Assembly (NCBI GenBank): GCA_030643245.1
Contig: DAOWME010000081.1
Location: 1-11,113, forward strand
Reading direction: 5' to 3'
Source of the DNA: Deltaproteobacteria bacterium
GTDB taxonomy: Bacteria; Desulfobacterota; UBA8473
DNA: 11,113 nt
Shown here: piece after piece, positions 1-6,119 of the stretch
Position numbering within the stretch: the first letter of the stretch is position 1
How the letters are laid out: each line of letters opens with the position of its first letter
Translations under genes and position numbers: made by a program
Notes under the pieces: generated by a model
The model's input: only the letters and a program-made list of their open reading frames with translations
The model's database searches: none
What the model was told of the DNA's origin: nothing

Positions 1-131
1 CCATTACACATTCAGCCTTATGCAAGACTGTAGTTCATAAGAAGCAAACGAAGCAAGTAGGCGGCAAGCGGTAAACTTGACCAACTGCACAGCTTGAATA
101 AATTGCTCATTTCTGAATTGGAAACCAACTC

Positions 132-170
132 GTGCCCTTTTCTCAAGAAGTCCATTTATGGATGAACACT
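132..170 (+). repeat. Direct repeat copy A (about 39 nt, partner at 373-412)
   Basis: This copy begins GTGCCCTTTT, contains the core TCCATTTATGGAT and ends in CACT. The copy at 373-412 has the same blocks in the same order, with about five substitutions and one extra base. The core is itself a small inverted repeat, TCCAT and ATGGA around TT. The function is unknown; it may be a dispersed intergenic repeat or a remnant of a tandem duplication. Confidence 0.6.
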
Positions 171-252
171 AAGTAGAATTGCTGCTTTTGCAAGGAAAAT
201 TCAATTTCAAAATTTCAAAAACAGGATTTCCTATACTATGTACTTAAACACC

Positions 253-280
253 TTGCAAATCCCATTAATTTTGTTATGAT
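253..280 (+). promoter_or_regulatory. Predicted sigma-70-type promoter for the transglycosylase gene
   Basis: The -35 hexamer TTGCAA (253-258, 4 of 6 matches to TTGACA) is separated by 16 nt from the -10 hexamer TATGAT (275-280, 5 of 6 matches). A TG dinucleotide at 272-273 makes it an extended -10 element. Transcription would start near 287, leaving a leader of about 150 nt before the ATG at 436. Prediction is from consensus only. Confidence 0.5.
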
Positions 281-372
281 GGATTCTATTTGTATAGTAC
301 TCCAACTTAGGTTTTTCTTGGCATGGGGATTGCTGGCCCAAATCCGTCCCCGTCCCTTACCAGACACTCTTT

Positions 373-412
373 GTGCCCTTTTTTCGGAAGACTCCATTTA
401 TGGATCGTCACT
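373..412 (+). repeat. Direct repeat copy B (about 40 nt, partner at 132-170)
   Basis: This is the second copy of the repeat described at 132-170, in the same orientation, with one extra base before the TCCATTTATGGAT core. It ends 23 nt before the ATG of the transglycosylase gene and lies within that gene's predicted 5' leader. The small TCCAT/ATGGA stem could form in the leader RNA, but at five base pairs it would be weak. Confidence 0.6.
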
Positions 413-435
413 GAGGAACTGACCCCGATCACAAT

Positions 436-1983
436 ATGAAACCTGGCAAGACTTTAGTCCCATCTCCCCCCTCGAACAAGGCGTTTATTTATAAATGGGA
501 AAAGATAAAATCCCTTTACCATTGTGTTACTGCAAAGTATTGTTTTGTCCTACTGGTTGGTTTTGCCATAATCATAACGGACAGCATTGTTTCGGCCGAA
601 CAATACATGGATACCTTGCCCATGTCCTCCCATTTGAGGAGAAGGTATACAGACGACCTAACCGGTCTCATGGAGAGGCGTTACATCAGGGTCCTCACCA
701 CATTCAACAAAACCAATTTTTTCCTGTCCGGCAGCCAAACACTTGGCTTTGAGTACTCCCTACTAAAGGACTACGAAAAATACCTTAACAAAGGGATCAA
801 ACGAAACGATTTGAAAGTGGTCCTCGAGTTTATTCCGGTTTCCCATGATCGCCTAGTCCTTGCACTGGCCAATGGCCTGGGCGATATTGCTGCGGCCGGG
901 CTCACCATAACCCCTCAACGGCTTAAAGAAGTGGGTTTTGTGAACCCTTACCTGTCCGGTGTTGATGAGATAATTGTGGCTAATAAGGGTGTCAGGGGGT
1001 TGAGAACCATCAAAGACCTGGGGGGACGCGAGGTATTTGTGAGGCAAAGCAGCAGTTATTACAGCAGTCTTCTTTTATTGAATAAGAGGTTGGTCCAAGA
1101 AAAAACCCCTCGTGTCCGAATTATTAAGGCAGAGGAAAACCTCGAAACCGAGGATATTTTGGAACTCGTAAACTCAGGGGCTTTACTGATAACAGTATCT
1201 GACAGCCATATTGCCAAGATATGGTCCGGAACCTTTGAGAACCTGGTTGTATATTCGCAACTGAAGTTAAGGTCCGGCGGCAAGATCGCATGGATGGTTC
1301 GGAAAGAAAACCCTGAGCTTAAAAGAAGCCTCAACACCTTCGTAAAAACCCATAAAAATGGGACACTCCTGGGGAACATATACTTCAATCGATACTACAA
1401 GAGCGATAGATGGATCAAAAACCCCCTCAGTTCAGGGGAACAGAAGAAGCTTCATAGATACAATGGGCTCTTTCAGAAGTATGCTTCTATGTATGGCTTC
1501 GACTGGATGCTTCTTAAGGCGGTTGCTTACCAGGAATCAAGGCTGGATCAAAACAAGAAAAGCCCGTCCGGTGCCATCGGTATCATGCAGATAATGCCTA
1601 AGACTGCCGCAGATAAAAACATAGCCATATATGATATTAATCTTCCGGAAAACAACATCCATGCCAGCACTAAATATCTGGCGTTTCTGAGAGATCGATA
1701 CTTCATCGATGCGGGGCTGAGAGACAAGGATAGGGTTCGGTTCACATTGGCGGCGTACAATGCCGGACCAGCCAAAATCATAAGAACCAGAAAGTTGGCA
1801 GGCAAGATGGGACTAGACCGGAACAGGTGGTTCAGAAATGTGGAGATGGCGGCATTAAGGCTCATCGGCCAGGAAACAGTTAACTATGTGAGCAACATCA
1901 ACAAATACTACGTGCTGTTCAGGCTTGCCTTTGAAAATGAGAATGCGCGCATATTGGAAAAGAAGAAAGTAATTGGTGATTGA
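436..1983 (+). CDS. mltF: MltF-like membrane-bound lytic murein transglycosylase
   Basis: The 515-residue protein probably cleaves the MurNAc-GlcNAc bond of peptidoglycan, forming 1,6-anhydro-MurNAc, from the periplasmic side of a membrane. A hydrophobic segment at about residues 35-50 follows a 34-residue basic N-terminal tail, so it is a signal anchor or an unusually long signal peptide. Residues ~80-325 resemble a family-3 solute-binding domain, including GDIAAAGLTITPQR (149-162), a stretch typical of MltF. Residues ~345-490 form an SLT (GH23 lysozyme-like) domain: catalytic Glu367 in YQESRLD, GAIGIMQIMP just after it, and AAYNAGP (439-445). Both domains appear intact, and the length is close to that of E. 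coli MltF. The only purine-rich sequence before the ATG (GAGG at 413-416) is too far away for a good Shine-Dalgarno, so the exact start is less certain than the gene. The next gene lies 254 nt downstream and is functionally unrelated. Confidence 0.88.
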   Translation: MKPGKTLVPSPPSNKAFIYKWEKIKSLYHCVTAKYCFVLLVGFAIIITDSIVSAEQYMDTLPMSSHLRRRYTDDLTGLMERRYIRVLTTFNKTNFFLSGSQTLGFEYSLLKDYEKYLNKGIKRNDLKVVLEFIPVSHDRLVLALANGLGDIAAAGLTITPQRLKEVGFVNPYLSGVDEIIVANKGVRGLRTIKDLGGREVFVRQSSSYYSSLLLLNKRLVQEKTPRVRIIKAEENLETEDILELVNSGALLITVSDSHIAKIWSGTFENLVVYSQLKLRSGGKIAWMVRKENPELKRSLNTFVKTHKNGTLLGNIYFNRYYKSDRWIKNPLSSGEQKKLHRYNGLFQKYASMYGFDWMLLKAVAYQESRLDQNKKSPSGAIGIMQIMPKTAADKNIAIYDINLPENNIHASTKYLAFLRDRYFIDAGLRDKDRVRFTLAAYNAGPAKIIRTRKLAGKMGLDRNRWFRNVEMAALRLIGQETVNYVSNINKYYVLFRLAFENENARILEKKKVIGD

Positions 1984-2109
1984 TAAGAATTATCTTTTCT
2001 GGTAAAAGGATTGTAACTGATCATAGGATACATTTCCACAGGGTGCGCATGTTGCCGACTACTCGCATCAGACAATGGTGAAAACGTCTATCCTGAGATA
2101 ACCGGACCC

Positions 2110-2123
2110 TGTGATCGGTCACA
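2110..2123. promoter_or_regulatory. Inverted repeat TGTGA-N4-TCACA upstream of PEP carboxykinase gene
   Basis: Perfect 5-nt arms TGTGA (2110-2114) and TCACA (2119-2123) flank TCGG, giving a 14-nt imperfect palindrome. The arms match the half-sites of CRP/FNR- and Rex-type operators, but the spacer is 4 nt rather than the usual 6. It lies about 115 nt before the ATG and just upstream of an AT-rich run containing TATATA (2134-2139), which could serve as a -10 element. It may be a regulator site or chance. Confidence 0.3.
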
Positions 2124-2174
2124 AAAGGATATTTATATACATACAACCGACAGATCGACCCCGGGGTTCCTGTT

Positions 2175-2196
2175 CATGTGCCATATACGGCACATG
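2175..2196 (+). promoter_or_regulatory. Perfect 8-bp inverted repeat/hairpin in the PEP carboxykinase leader
   Basis: Arms CATGTGCC (2175-2182) and GGCACATG (2189-2196) are perfectly complementary around a 6-nt loop, ATATAC. The hairpin ends 41 nt before the ATG at 2238 and is not followed by a T-run, so it does not look like an intrinsic terminator. It could be a two-fold symmetric operator in the DNA or a leader RNA hairpin affecting translation or stability. Confidence 0.5.
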
Positions 2197-2224
2197 TGCA
2201 TGACGAGCCACTCCCGGAGTCCGG

Positions 2225-2232
2225 AAAGGAGG
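2225..2232 (+). promoter_or_regulatory. Shine-Dalgarno of PEP carboxykinase gene (decides the start)
   Basis: AAAGGAGG ends 5 nt before the ATG at 2238. This near-perfect anti-16S match identifies that ATG as the start. The upstream in-frame GTG at 2178 lies inside the hairpin at 2175-2196 and lacks such a site. Confidence 0.85.
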
Positions 2233-2237
2233 AACGA

Positions 2238-4115
2238 ATGGATCAAGAATCCAAAGGTATACTTAAGGAAATGTTGGGAGAAGGCGAGTATCAAAAACTT
2301 GTCCGGATCGAGAACCCGGATCTTCATAAATTTATTGTCAGGTATGTCGAACTCTGTAAACCGGACCGAGTGTTCGTCAATAATGATTCCAGGGAGGATT
2401 TCGAACACATCACGGAATCGGCTATCAAGAACGGCGAGGAAAGCAAACTCGTTGTTGAGGGTCATACAATTCATTTCGACAGTTTCTACGATCAGGGCAG
2501 GGATAAAGAACATACGAATATTCTTGTCCCCAAGGGGCTTGACCTCGGCCCAACCATAAGTACGCGGGATAGGGATGAAGGGTTAATGGAAATCCATGAG
2601 ATACTTAAGGGTCTCATGAAAGGCAAAGAACTATACATATGTTTCTTTTGTTTGGGGCCGGCCAACTCCGAATTTTCCATACCTTGTGTCCAGCTCACGG
2701 ATTCCAGCTATGTGGCACACAGTGAACAACTCCTCTACAGACCCGGCTATGACGAGTTTGTAAGGCAGGGTTCCTCAGCACATTTCTTCAAGTTTGTCCA
2801 TTCTCAAGGCGAACTGGACGAGAGAAACGTATGCAAAAATATCGACAAACGGAGAATTTACATCGATGTGGATAGTAACATCGTTTACAGTACAAACACC
2901 CAGTACGGCGGTAACACCATAGGGCTGAAGAAGTTGGCGATGCGTCTGGCAATCAGGAAGGGGTCAAAGGAAGGGTGGTTGACTGAGCACATGCTGGTAT
3001 TAGGTATCCACGGTCCCGGGGACAGGGTGACCTATTTTACCGGGGCCTTCCCTTCACTCTGCGGGAAGACGTCAACTGCCATGTTAGAGGGGGAAAGCAT
3101 CATCGGGGATGATATCGCCTATCTCAGAAGATTGGATGGGGAAGCGAGGGCAGTCAATGTTGAGAAGGGGATGTTCGGCATAATAATGGGGGTGAATTCC
3201 CAAGATGACCCATACCAGTGGAACATGCTGCATAACCCTGGTGAAATCATATTCTCCAATGTGCTGGTTACTGAAAATGGCGGGGTTCACTGGATTGAAC
3301 GAGATGGAGATATCCCGTCCAGGGGGTACAATTATTCAGGAGACTGGGGCATCGGGAAGAAAGACGAAAAGGGAAAGGAGATCCAGTGTTCACATCCGAA
3401 TGCCAGGTTTACTGTTAGTCTGAATAATTTTCAGAACCTTGACCCAAAGATTGACGATCCTTCAGGGGTACCTGTGGGTGGTATCGTATATGGGGGCAGA
3501 GATTCGGACACATGTGTACCTGTGGAGGAATCTTTTAACTGGATACACGGAATAATAACCAAGGGGGCGTCTTTGGAATCAGAGACCACCGCCGCCACTT
3601 TGGGCAAGGAAGGTGTCAGAGCGTTTAATCCCATGTCTAATCTGGACTTTTTATCCGTACCCGTGGGCAAGTATATCCAGGACAACCTGGACTTTGGTGC
3701 GGATCTGCGGAAACCGCCTCTCATCTTTTCAGTGAATTACTTTCTCAAGGACGGGAAAGGCAATTTCCTCAATGAGAAGACGGACAAGAAGGTCTGGTAT
3801 AAATGGATGGAATTACGTATCCATGATGAAGTCGGTTCCATTGAGACCCCGACAGGCAAGATACCCAAATATGAGGACCTTAAAAGGTTGTTTATGGAGG
3901 TGTTAAACACAGATTACACCCTGGAAGACTATAACGGGCAATTTATGGTGAGGGTAAAAGAGAATTTGGCCAGGATAGACCGAATAAAAAAGATATACGA
4001 AAAAAAGGTTTCCGATACGCCCGGAATACTTTTTGAAGTGCTGGATGAACAAAGGCAGCGGTTAAACAAGCTCAGAGAAAAACATGGGGACTATGTCTTG
4101 CCGGACAAGTTCTGA
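2238..4115 (+). CDS. pckG: Phosphoenolpyruvate carboxykinase (GTP)
   Basis: This cytosolic enzyme interconverts oxaloacetate plus GTP with phosphoenolpyruvate, CO2 and GDP, linking the TCA cycle to gluconeogenesis or, in anaerobes, running anaplerotically. The 625-residue product (from the ATG with the strong Shine-Dalgarno) has the usual length of the GTP class. The kinase-1 P-loop GAFPSLCGKT is at residues 269-278 and carries the Cys (275) characteristic of GTP-type enzymes. The kinase-2 motif GDDIAY (290-295) has Tyr where many members have Trp. TQYGGNTIGLKKLAMR, KEGWLTEHMLVLGI, the ARFTV substrate-loop region, GGIVYGGR and FNWIHG all match conserved blocks of this family in order. The frame is open 20 codons further upstream to a GTG at 2178, but that lies inside a hairpin and lacks a ribosome-binding site. 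The gene appears monocistronic: a fold-back element starts 17 nt after its stop. The leader has two inverted repeats that may regulate it. Confidence 0.95.
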   Translation: MDQESKGILKEMLGEGEYQKLVRIENPDLHKFIVRYVELCKPDRVFVNNDSREDFEHITESAIKNGEESKLVVEGHTIHFDSFYDQGRDKEHTNILVPKGLDLGPTISTRDRDEGLMEIHEILKGLMKGKELYICFFCLGPANSEFSIPCVQLTDSSYVAHSEQLLYRPGYDEFVRQGSSAHFFKFVHSQGELDERNVCKNIDKRRIYIDVDSNIVYSTNTQYGGNTIGLKKLAMRLAIRKGSKEGWLTEHMLVLGIHGPGDRVTYFTGAFPSLCGKTSTAMLEGESIIGDDIAYLRRLDGEARAVNVEKGMFGIIMGVNSQDDPYQWNMLHNPGEIIFSNVLVTENGGVHWIERDGDIPSRGYNYSGDWGIGKKDEKGKEIQCSHPNARFTVSLNNFQNLDPKIDDPSGVPVGGIVYGGRDSDTCVPVEESFNWIHGIITKGASLESETTAATLGKEGVRAFNPMSNLDFLSVPVGKYIQDNLDFGADLRKPPLIFSVNYFLKDGKGNFLNEKTDKKVWYKWMELRIHDEVGSIETPTGKIPKYEDLKRLFMEVLNTDYTLEDYNGQFMVRVKENLARIDRIKKIYEKKVSDTPGILFEVLDEQRQRLNKLREKHGDYVLPDKF

Positions 4116-4132
4116 TATCCAGTGACCCATGA

Positions 4133-4319
4133 TTAGGGGCGAGGCCGAAATAACTTCCCCATTTGTACATCTCATCTTCAGGCCATCTTTGACCGATCTT
4201 CAAACACAAAATCCTCGAAATAGGTAAGACTATTCCTGTGGTTTTGTATTTTTAGATCGAACAAATCTGACCTAAATCTGAGCGCCAACTTGAGGAAGTT
4301 ATTTCGGCCTCGCCCCTTA
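4133..4319. mobile_element. MITE-like fold-back element with 24-nt terminal inverted repeats
   Basis: The left end at 4135-4158 begins AGGGGCGAGGCCG and continues through AAATAACTTCC. The exact reverse complement of these 24 nt occupies 4294-4317. The inner parts of the two arms also align: about 31 of 45 positions match between 4179-4223 and the complement of 4230-4274, leaving a loop of only about 6 nt (4224-4229). The element could therefore fold over nearly its whole length. TTA lies immediately outside the GGGG/CCCC ends on both sides (4133-4135 and 4317-4319), consistent with a 3-bp target duplication. It encodes no protein. Size, terminal repeats and lack of coding suggest a MITE-type element moved by a transposase elsewhere. 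As RNA, the hairpin could also protect or end the upstream pckG transcript. The structure is seen directly; mobility is inferred. Confidence 0.7.
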
Positions 4320-4613
4320 ACATGTAGTGATGGCTGATTGTCTTTTGAAATCAACATATTTATAATGATCCAAGATTATTTAATATAGCTTAACAAAAGA
4401 CACTTCTCTTGCTCAACGTACCTTAAACTTACTATGCCAATTAAGAGTTGAAAATTAAGAATGAACAATTGGCCTTGATAATCGTTTTATCTATATGTTG
4501 TCGTGTTTGCCAGGAAAGTCTAATAATAAAAAATGGATTTCCTATAAATTCAGGTTATTACCTTAATTTTGTCACATTTTTCTGTCACACTAATTTAATT
4601 TCGACCGGAAATA
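4320..4613. other. AT-rich intergenic region, no gene seen
   Basis: This AT-rich stretch lies between the fold-back element and the tRNA gene, where rightward pckG transcription meets the leftward cluster. No protein gene or clear intrinsic terminator is visible. A 12-nt string, GGATTTCCTATA, at 4535-4546 also occurs at 224-235. In both places AGGAAA lies 16-30 nt before it and could pair with the TTTCCT. The plus-strand frame that runs from 4448 into the tRNA is an artefact of translating antisense tRNA. Confidence 0.55.
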
Positions 4614-4690
4614 TGGTCGGGACAGGGGGATTTGAACCCCCGACCCCTGCGTCCCGAACGCAGTGCTCTACCAGACTGAGCCATGTCCCG
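4614..4690 (-). tRNA. tRNA-Pro (anticodon CGG)
   Basis: Read on the minus strand from 4690, it forms a complete cloverleaf. The acceptor is CGGGACA/TGTCCCG, with the C1-G72 pair typical of bacterial tRNA-Pro. The D stem is GCTC/GAGC. The anticodon stem CTGCG/CGCAG encloses the loop TTCGGGA, giving anticodon CGG (reads CCG). A 5-nt variable loop follows, then the T arm GGGGG-TTCAAAT-CCCCC. Discriminator A73 and a genomically encoded CCA (4614-4616) complete the 77-nt gene. It lies 57 nt downstream of the rsmB stop on the same strand and has its own promoter. Confidence 0.97.
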
Positions 4691-4712
4691 TTACGATTGT
4701 CATAATTATTTT

Positions 4713-4743
4713 ATATTACCATATTTTTTACGGTTATTGTCAA
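4713..4743 (-). promoter_or_regulatory. Predicted promoter for tRNA-Pro
   Basis: On the minus strand a perfect -35 hexamer, TTGACA (complement of 4738-4743), is followed after 19 nt by TAATAT (complement of 4713-4718). A TGG immediately before it gives an extended -10 element, which could compensate for the long spacer. Transcription would start about 15 nt before the mature tRNA 5' end. It lies directly after the rsmB stop codon, so the tRNA need not depend on read-through from the upstream cluster. Confidence 0.6.
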
Positions 4744-4747
4744 GACT

Positions 4748-6061
4748 TTATTCCAGCAATTCAAGCTTTTTTAATCTTGCCGCGAAGAGACCGTCCATGT
4801 TATGCAGGTATGGGTAAGGATGAAAAAAACCTTTATCGTCCAACAGGCTATCGCAACCGTTCAGTATAACCTCTGAAATACTCTCCAATACAAACTCCCT
4901 ATGACCGTCCATGAAAGACGTGACAACTCCTTCGTTCTCTTCAGGGCTAATAGTACACGTGACGTAAAGGAGTATGCCTTGGTCCGTGAGATAATCCGCC
5001 AGATTATTCAAGATGCTCAGTTGAAGATCCCTGAGCTGGTCAATATCCCTTTCTTTCTTGTTCCATTTACTGTCAGGGTTCCTCCTGAGCACTCCCATAC
5101 CGGAACAGGGTGCATCCACCAGGATTCTATGAAACTTTTTTGTAAACCCCAGGGGGCGCGACGCATCTTTCTTTGAGACCTTAACATTGGTAACCCCTAA
5201 CCTCCTGCAATTCTCCTGGAGGAGGGAAAGTCTGTGCGCATTGATGTCGAGTGCATATATATCTCCTCTGTTTTCCATCAATTGGGCGAGGTGGGTAGTC
5301 TTGCCTCCTGGCGCAGCGCAGGCGTCGAGCACTCTCTGTCCAGGCATGGGGTTGAGGAGATGAGAGATTAACTGAGCTGCCTCATCCTGAACCTGGAACC
5401 ACCCCCTATCAAAGGAAGGAAGGGCTGTTATGTCAGATGCCCCTCTAATCGTTATACCTTCAGTGGAGTAAATGGTAGGGGAGATCTCTCCCAAGTCCTT
5501 CCTAAGTTCGTCAAGCAGCTCTTGCCTCGACACTTTCAGCGTGTTGGTCCTCAGTGTGAGGGGAGGAACCTCATTATTGCCCATGCAAAGATCGATAGTG
5601 TCCTCTACACCAAAGTGCCTGATCCACCTCTTGACCATCCAGATGGGATGCGAATGCACCACGGAAATGTGGAGTTCGGGGTCCTCATCAATATCTGGGT
5701 ACCGTATCCTATGCCATCCTCTCTCAATAGCCCTGAGATTTGCATTTACAAATCCGGCTTTGCCTTTATGCCCGCAAAGTTCTGCGAGTTTAACCGATTC
5801 ATTAACAGCTGCGAAGGATGGTACTCTATCCAAAAAAAGAAGCTGGTAAACTCCCAGCCTGATGATATTCAATATGCGAGAATCGAGTTTTTCTATGGGG
5901 ATCTTAGAAAATTGACCTATGACCCAATCTATCCTTCCCCGCCATCGAAGGGTCCCGTAGACCAGCTCTGTAATAAAAGACCTGTCCACAGGGGTAAGAG
6001 GCGCCGCTTTTCTGAGTGATTTATCCAGAAAGATATCCGCATACGCCCCCCGGGCTTCCAC
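4748..6061 (-). CDS. rsmB: 16S rRNA (cytosine(967)-C(5))-methyltransferase RsmB
   Basis: This cytosolic SAM-dependent enzyme forms m5C at position 967 (E. coli numbering) of 16S rRNA. Coordinates use the first canonical start, a GTG, giving 437 residues. The N-terminal ~130 residues form the NusB-like RNA-binding domain and the rest the Rossmann-fold NOL1/Nop2/Sun methyltransferase domain. Visible motifs are the SAM-binding VLDACAAPGGKT (244-255), DAPCSGMG (316-323, Cys319) and VTCTISPEENEG (367-378) with the catalytic-type Cys369. The C-terminal MDGLFAARL matches the usual family ending. The true start is probably upstream. The frame continues to 6103 with family-like residues (IKSARGIALGILER), and a strong Shine-Dalgarno stands before an ATA there, whereas the GTG at 6061 has none at proper spacing and would cut off part of the first helix. 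It is the last protein gene of the leftward cluster, directly after fmt. Confidence 0.93.
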   Translation of the reverse strand: MEARGAYADIFLDKSLRKAAPLTPVDRSFITELVYGTLRWRGRIDWVIGQFSKIPIEKLDSRILNIIRLGVYQLLFLDRVPSFAAVNESVKLAELCGHKGKAGFVNANLRAIERGWHRIRYPDIDEDPELHISVVHSHPIWMVKRWIRHFGVEDTIDLCMGNNEVPPLTLRTNTLKVSRQELLDELRKDLGEISPTIYSTEGITIRGASDITALPSFDRGWFQVQDEAAQLISHLLNPMPGQRVLDACAAPGGKTTHLAQLMENRGDIYALDINAHRLSLLQENCRRLGVTNVKVSKKDASRPLGFTKKFHRILVDAPCSGMGVLRRNPDSKWNKKERDIDQLRDLQLSILNNLADYLTDQGILLYVTCTISPEENEGVVTSFMDGHREFVLESISEVILNGCDSLLDDKGFFHPYPYLHNMDGLFAARLKKLELLE

Positions 6062-6103
6062 CCTTTCTAAAATTCCCAGCGCTATTCCTCGGGCTGATTT
6101 TAT
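6062..6103 (-). other. Probable N-terminal extension of rsmB with non-canonical ATA start
   Basis: These 14 in-frame codons upstream of the GTG encode IKSARGIALGILER, which resembles the usual opening helix of RsmB/NusB-type domains (an AR.A..IL..V pattern). The frame is open back to a TGA at 6125-6127, but contains no ATG, GTG or TTG. The first codon, ATA (6101-6103), sits 6 nt after GAGGGG and 11 nt after AGGAG. Other candidate rare starts in the segment are ATA at 6083-6085, CTG at 6077-6079 and ATT at 6071-6073. Confidence 0.6.
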
Positions 6104-6109
6104 CTTTTT

Positions 6110-6119
6110 CCCCTCTCCT
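6110..6119 (-). promoter_or_regulatory. Shine-Dalgarno between fmt and rsmB
   Basis: The minus-strand sequence AGGAGAGGGG begins directly after the fmt stop codon (TAA, 6120-6122). It is well placed for initiation at the ATA at 6101-6103 and too far (about 50 nt) from the GTG at 6061. It is the main argument for starting RsmB upstream. Confidence 0.65.

Larger units (their letters stand above)
1..435. other. Leader/intergenic region without a convincing gene
   Basis: No open reading frame here has a plausible start, ribosome-binding site and recognisable product. A 30-codon minus-strand frame at 18-110 is leucine-rich but matches nothing I know. The stretch holds two diverged copies of a 39-40 nt repeat (132-170 and 373-412), an AT-rich segment, and a promoter-like sequence at 253-280 pointing toward the transglycosylase gene. 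A short GC-rich inverted repeat (GGATT near 326-330 against AATCC near 340-344) lies in the predicted 5' leader, but it has no T-run and is not a convincing terminator. Confidence 0.6.

Noticed and set aside
18..110. 30-codon minus-strand leucine-rich frame near the left edge
   Set aside because: It is short, lacks a clear ribosome-binding site and matches no family I recognise; chance frames of this size are common.
2178..2237. 20-codon upstream extension of the PEP carboxykinase frame from a GTG at 2178
   Set aside because: The GTG lies inside the hairpin at 2175-2196 without a ribosome-binding site, while the ATG at 2238 has a near-perfect Shine-Dalgarno at 5 nt and gives the usual family length.
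4133..4319. The inverted repeat as a simple intrinsic terminator of pckG
   Set aside because: The arms are about 90 nt long, far more than a terminator stem, no T-run follows either end, and the end motif recurs at 11007-11021.
4448..4705. 85-residue plus-strand frame with a GTGGFEPPTPASRTQCSTRLSHVP-like end
   Set aside because: The conserved-looking tail is the well-known artefact of translating a tRNA gene on its antisense strand; it overlaps tRNA-Pro at 4614-4690.
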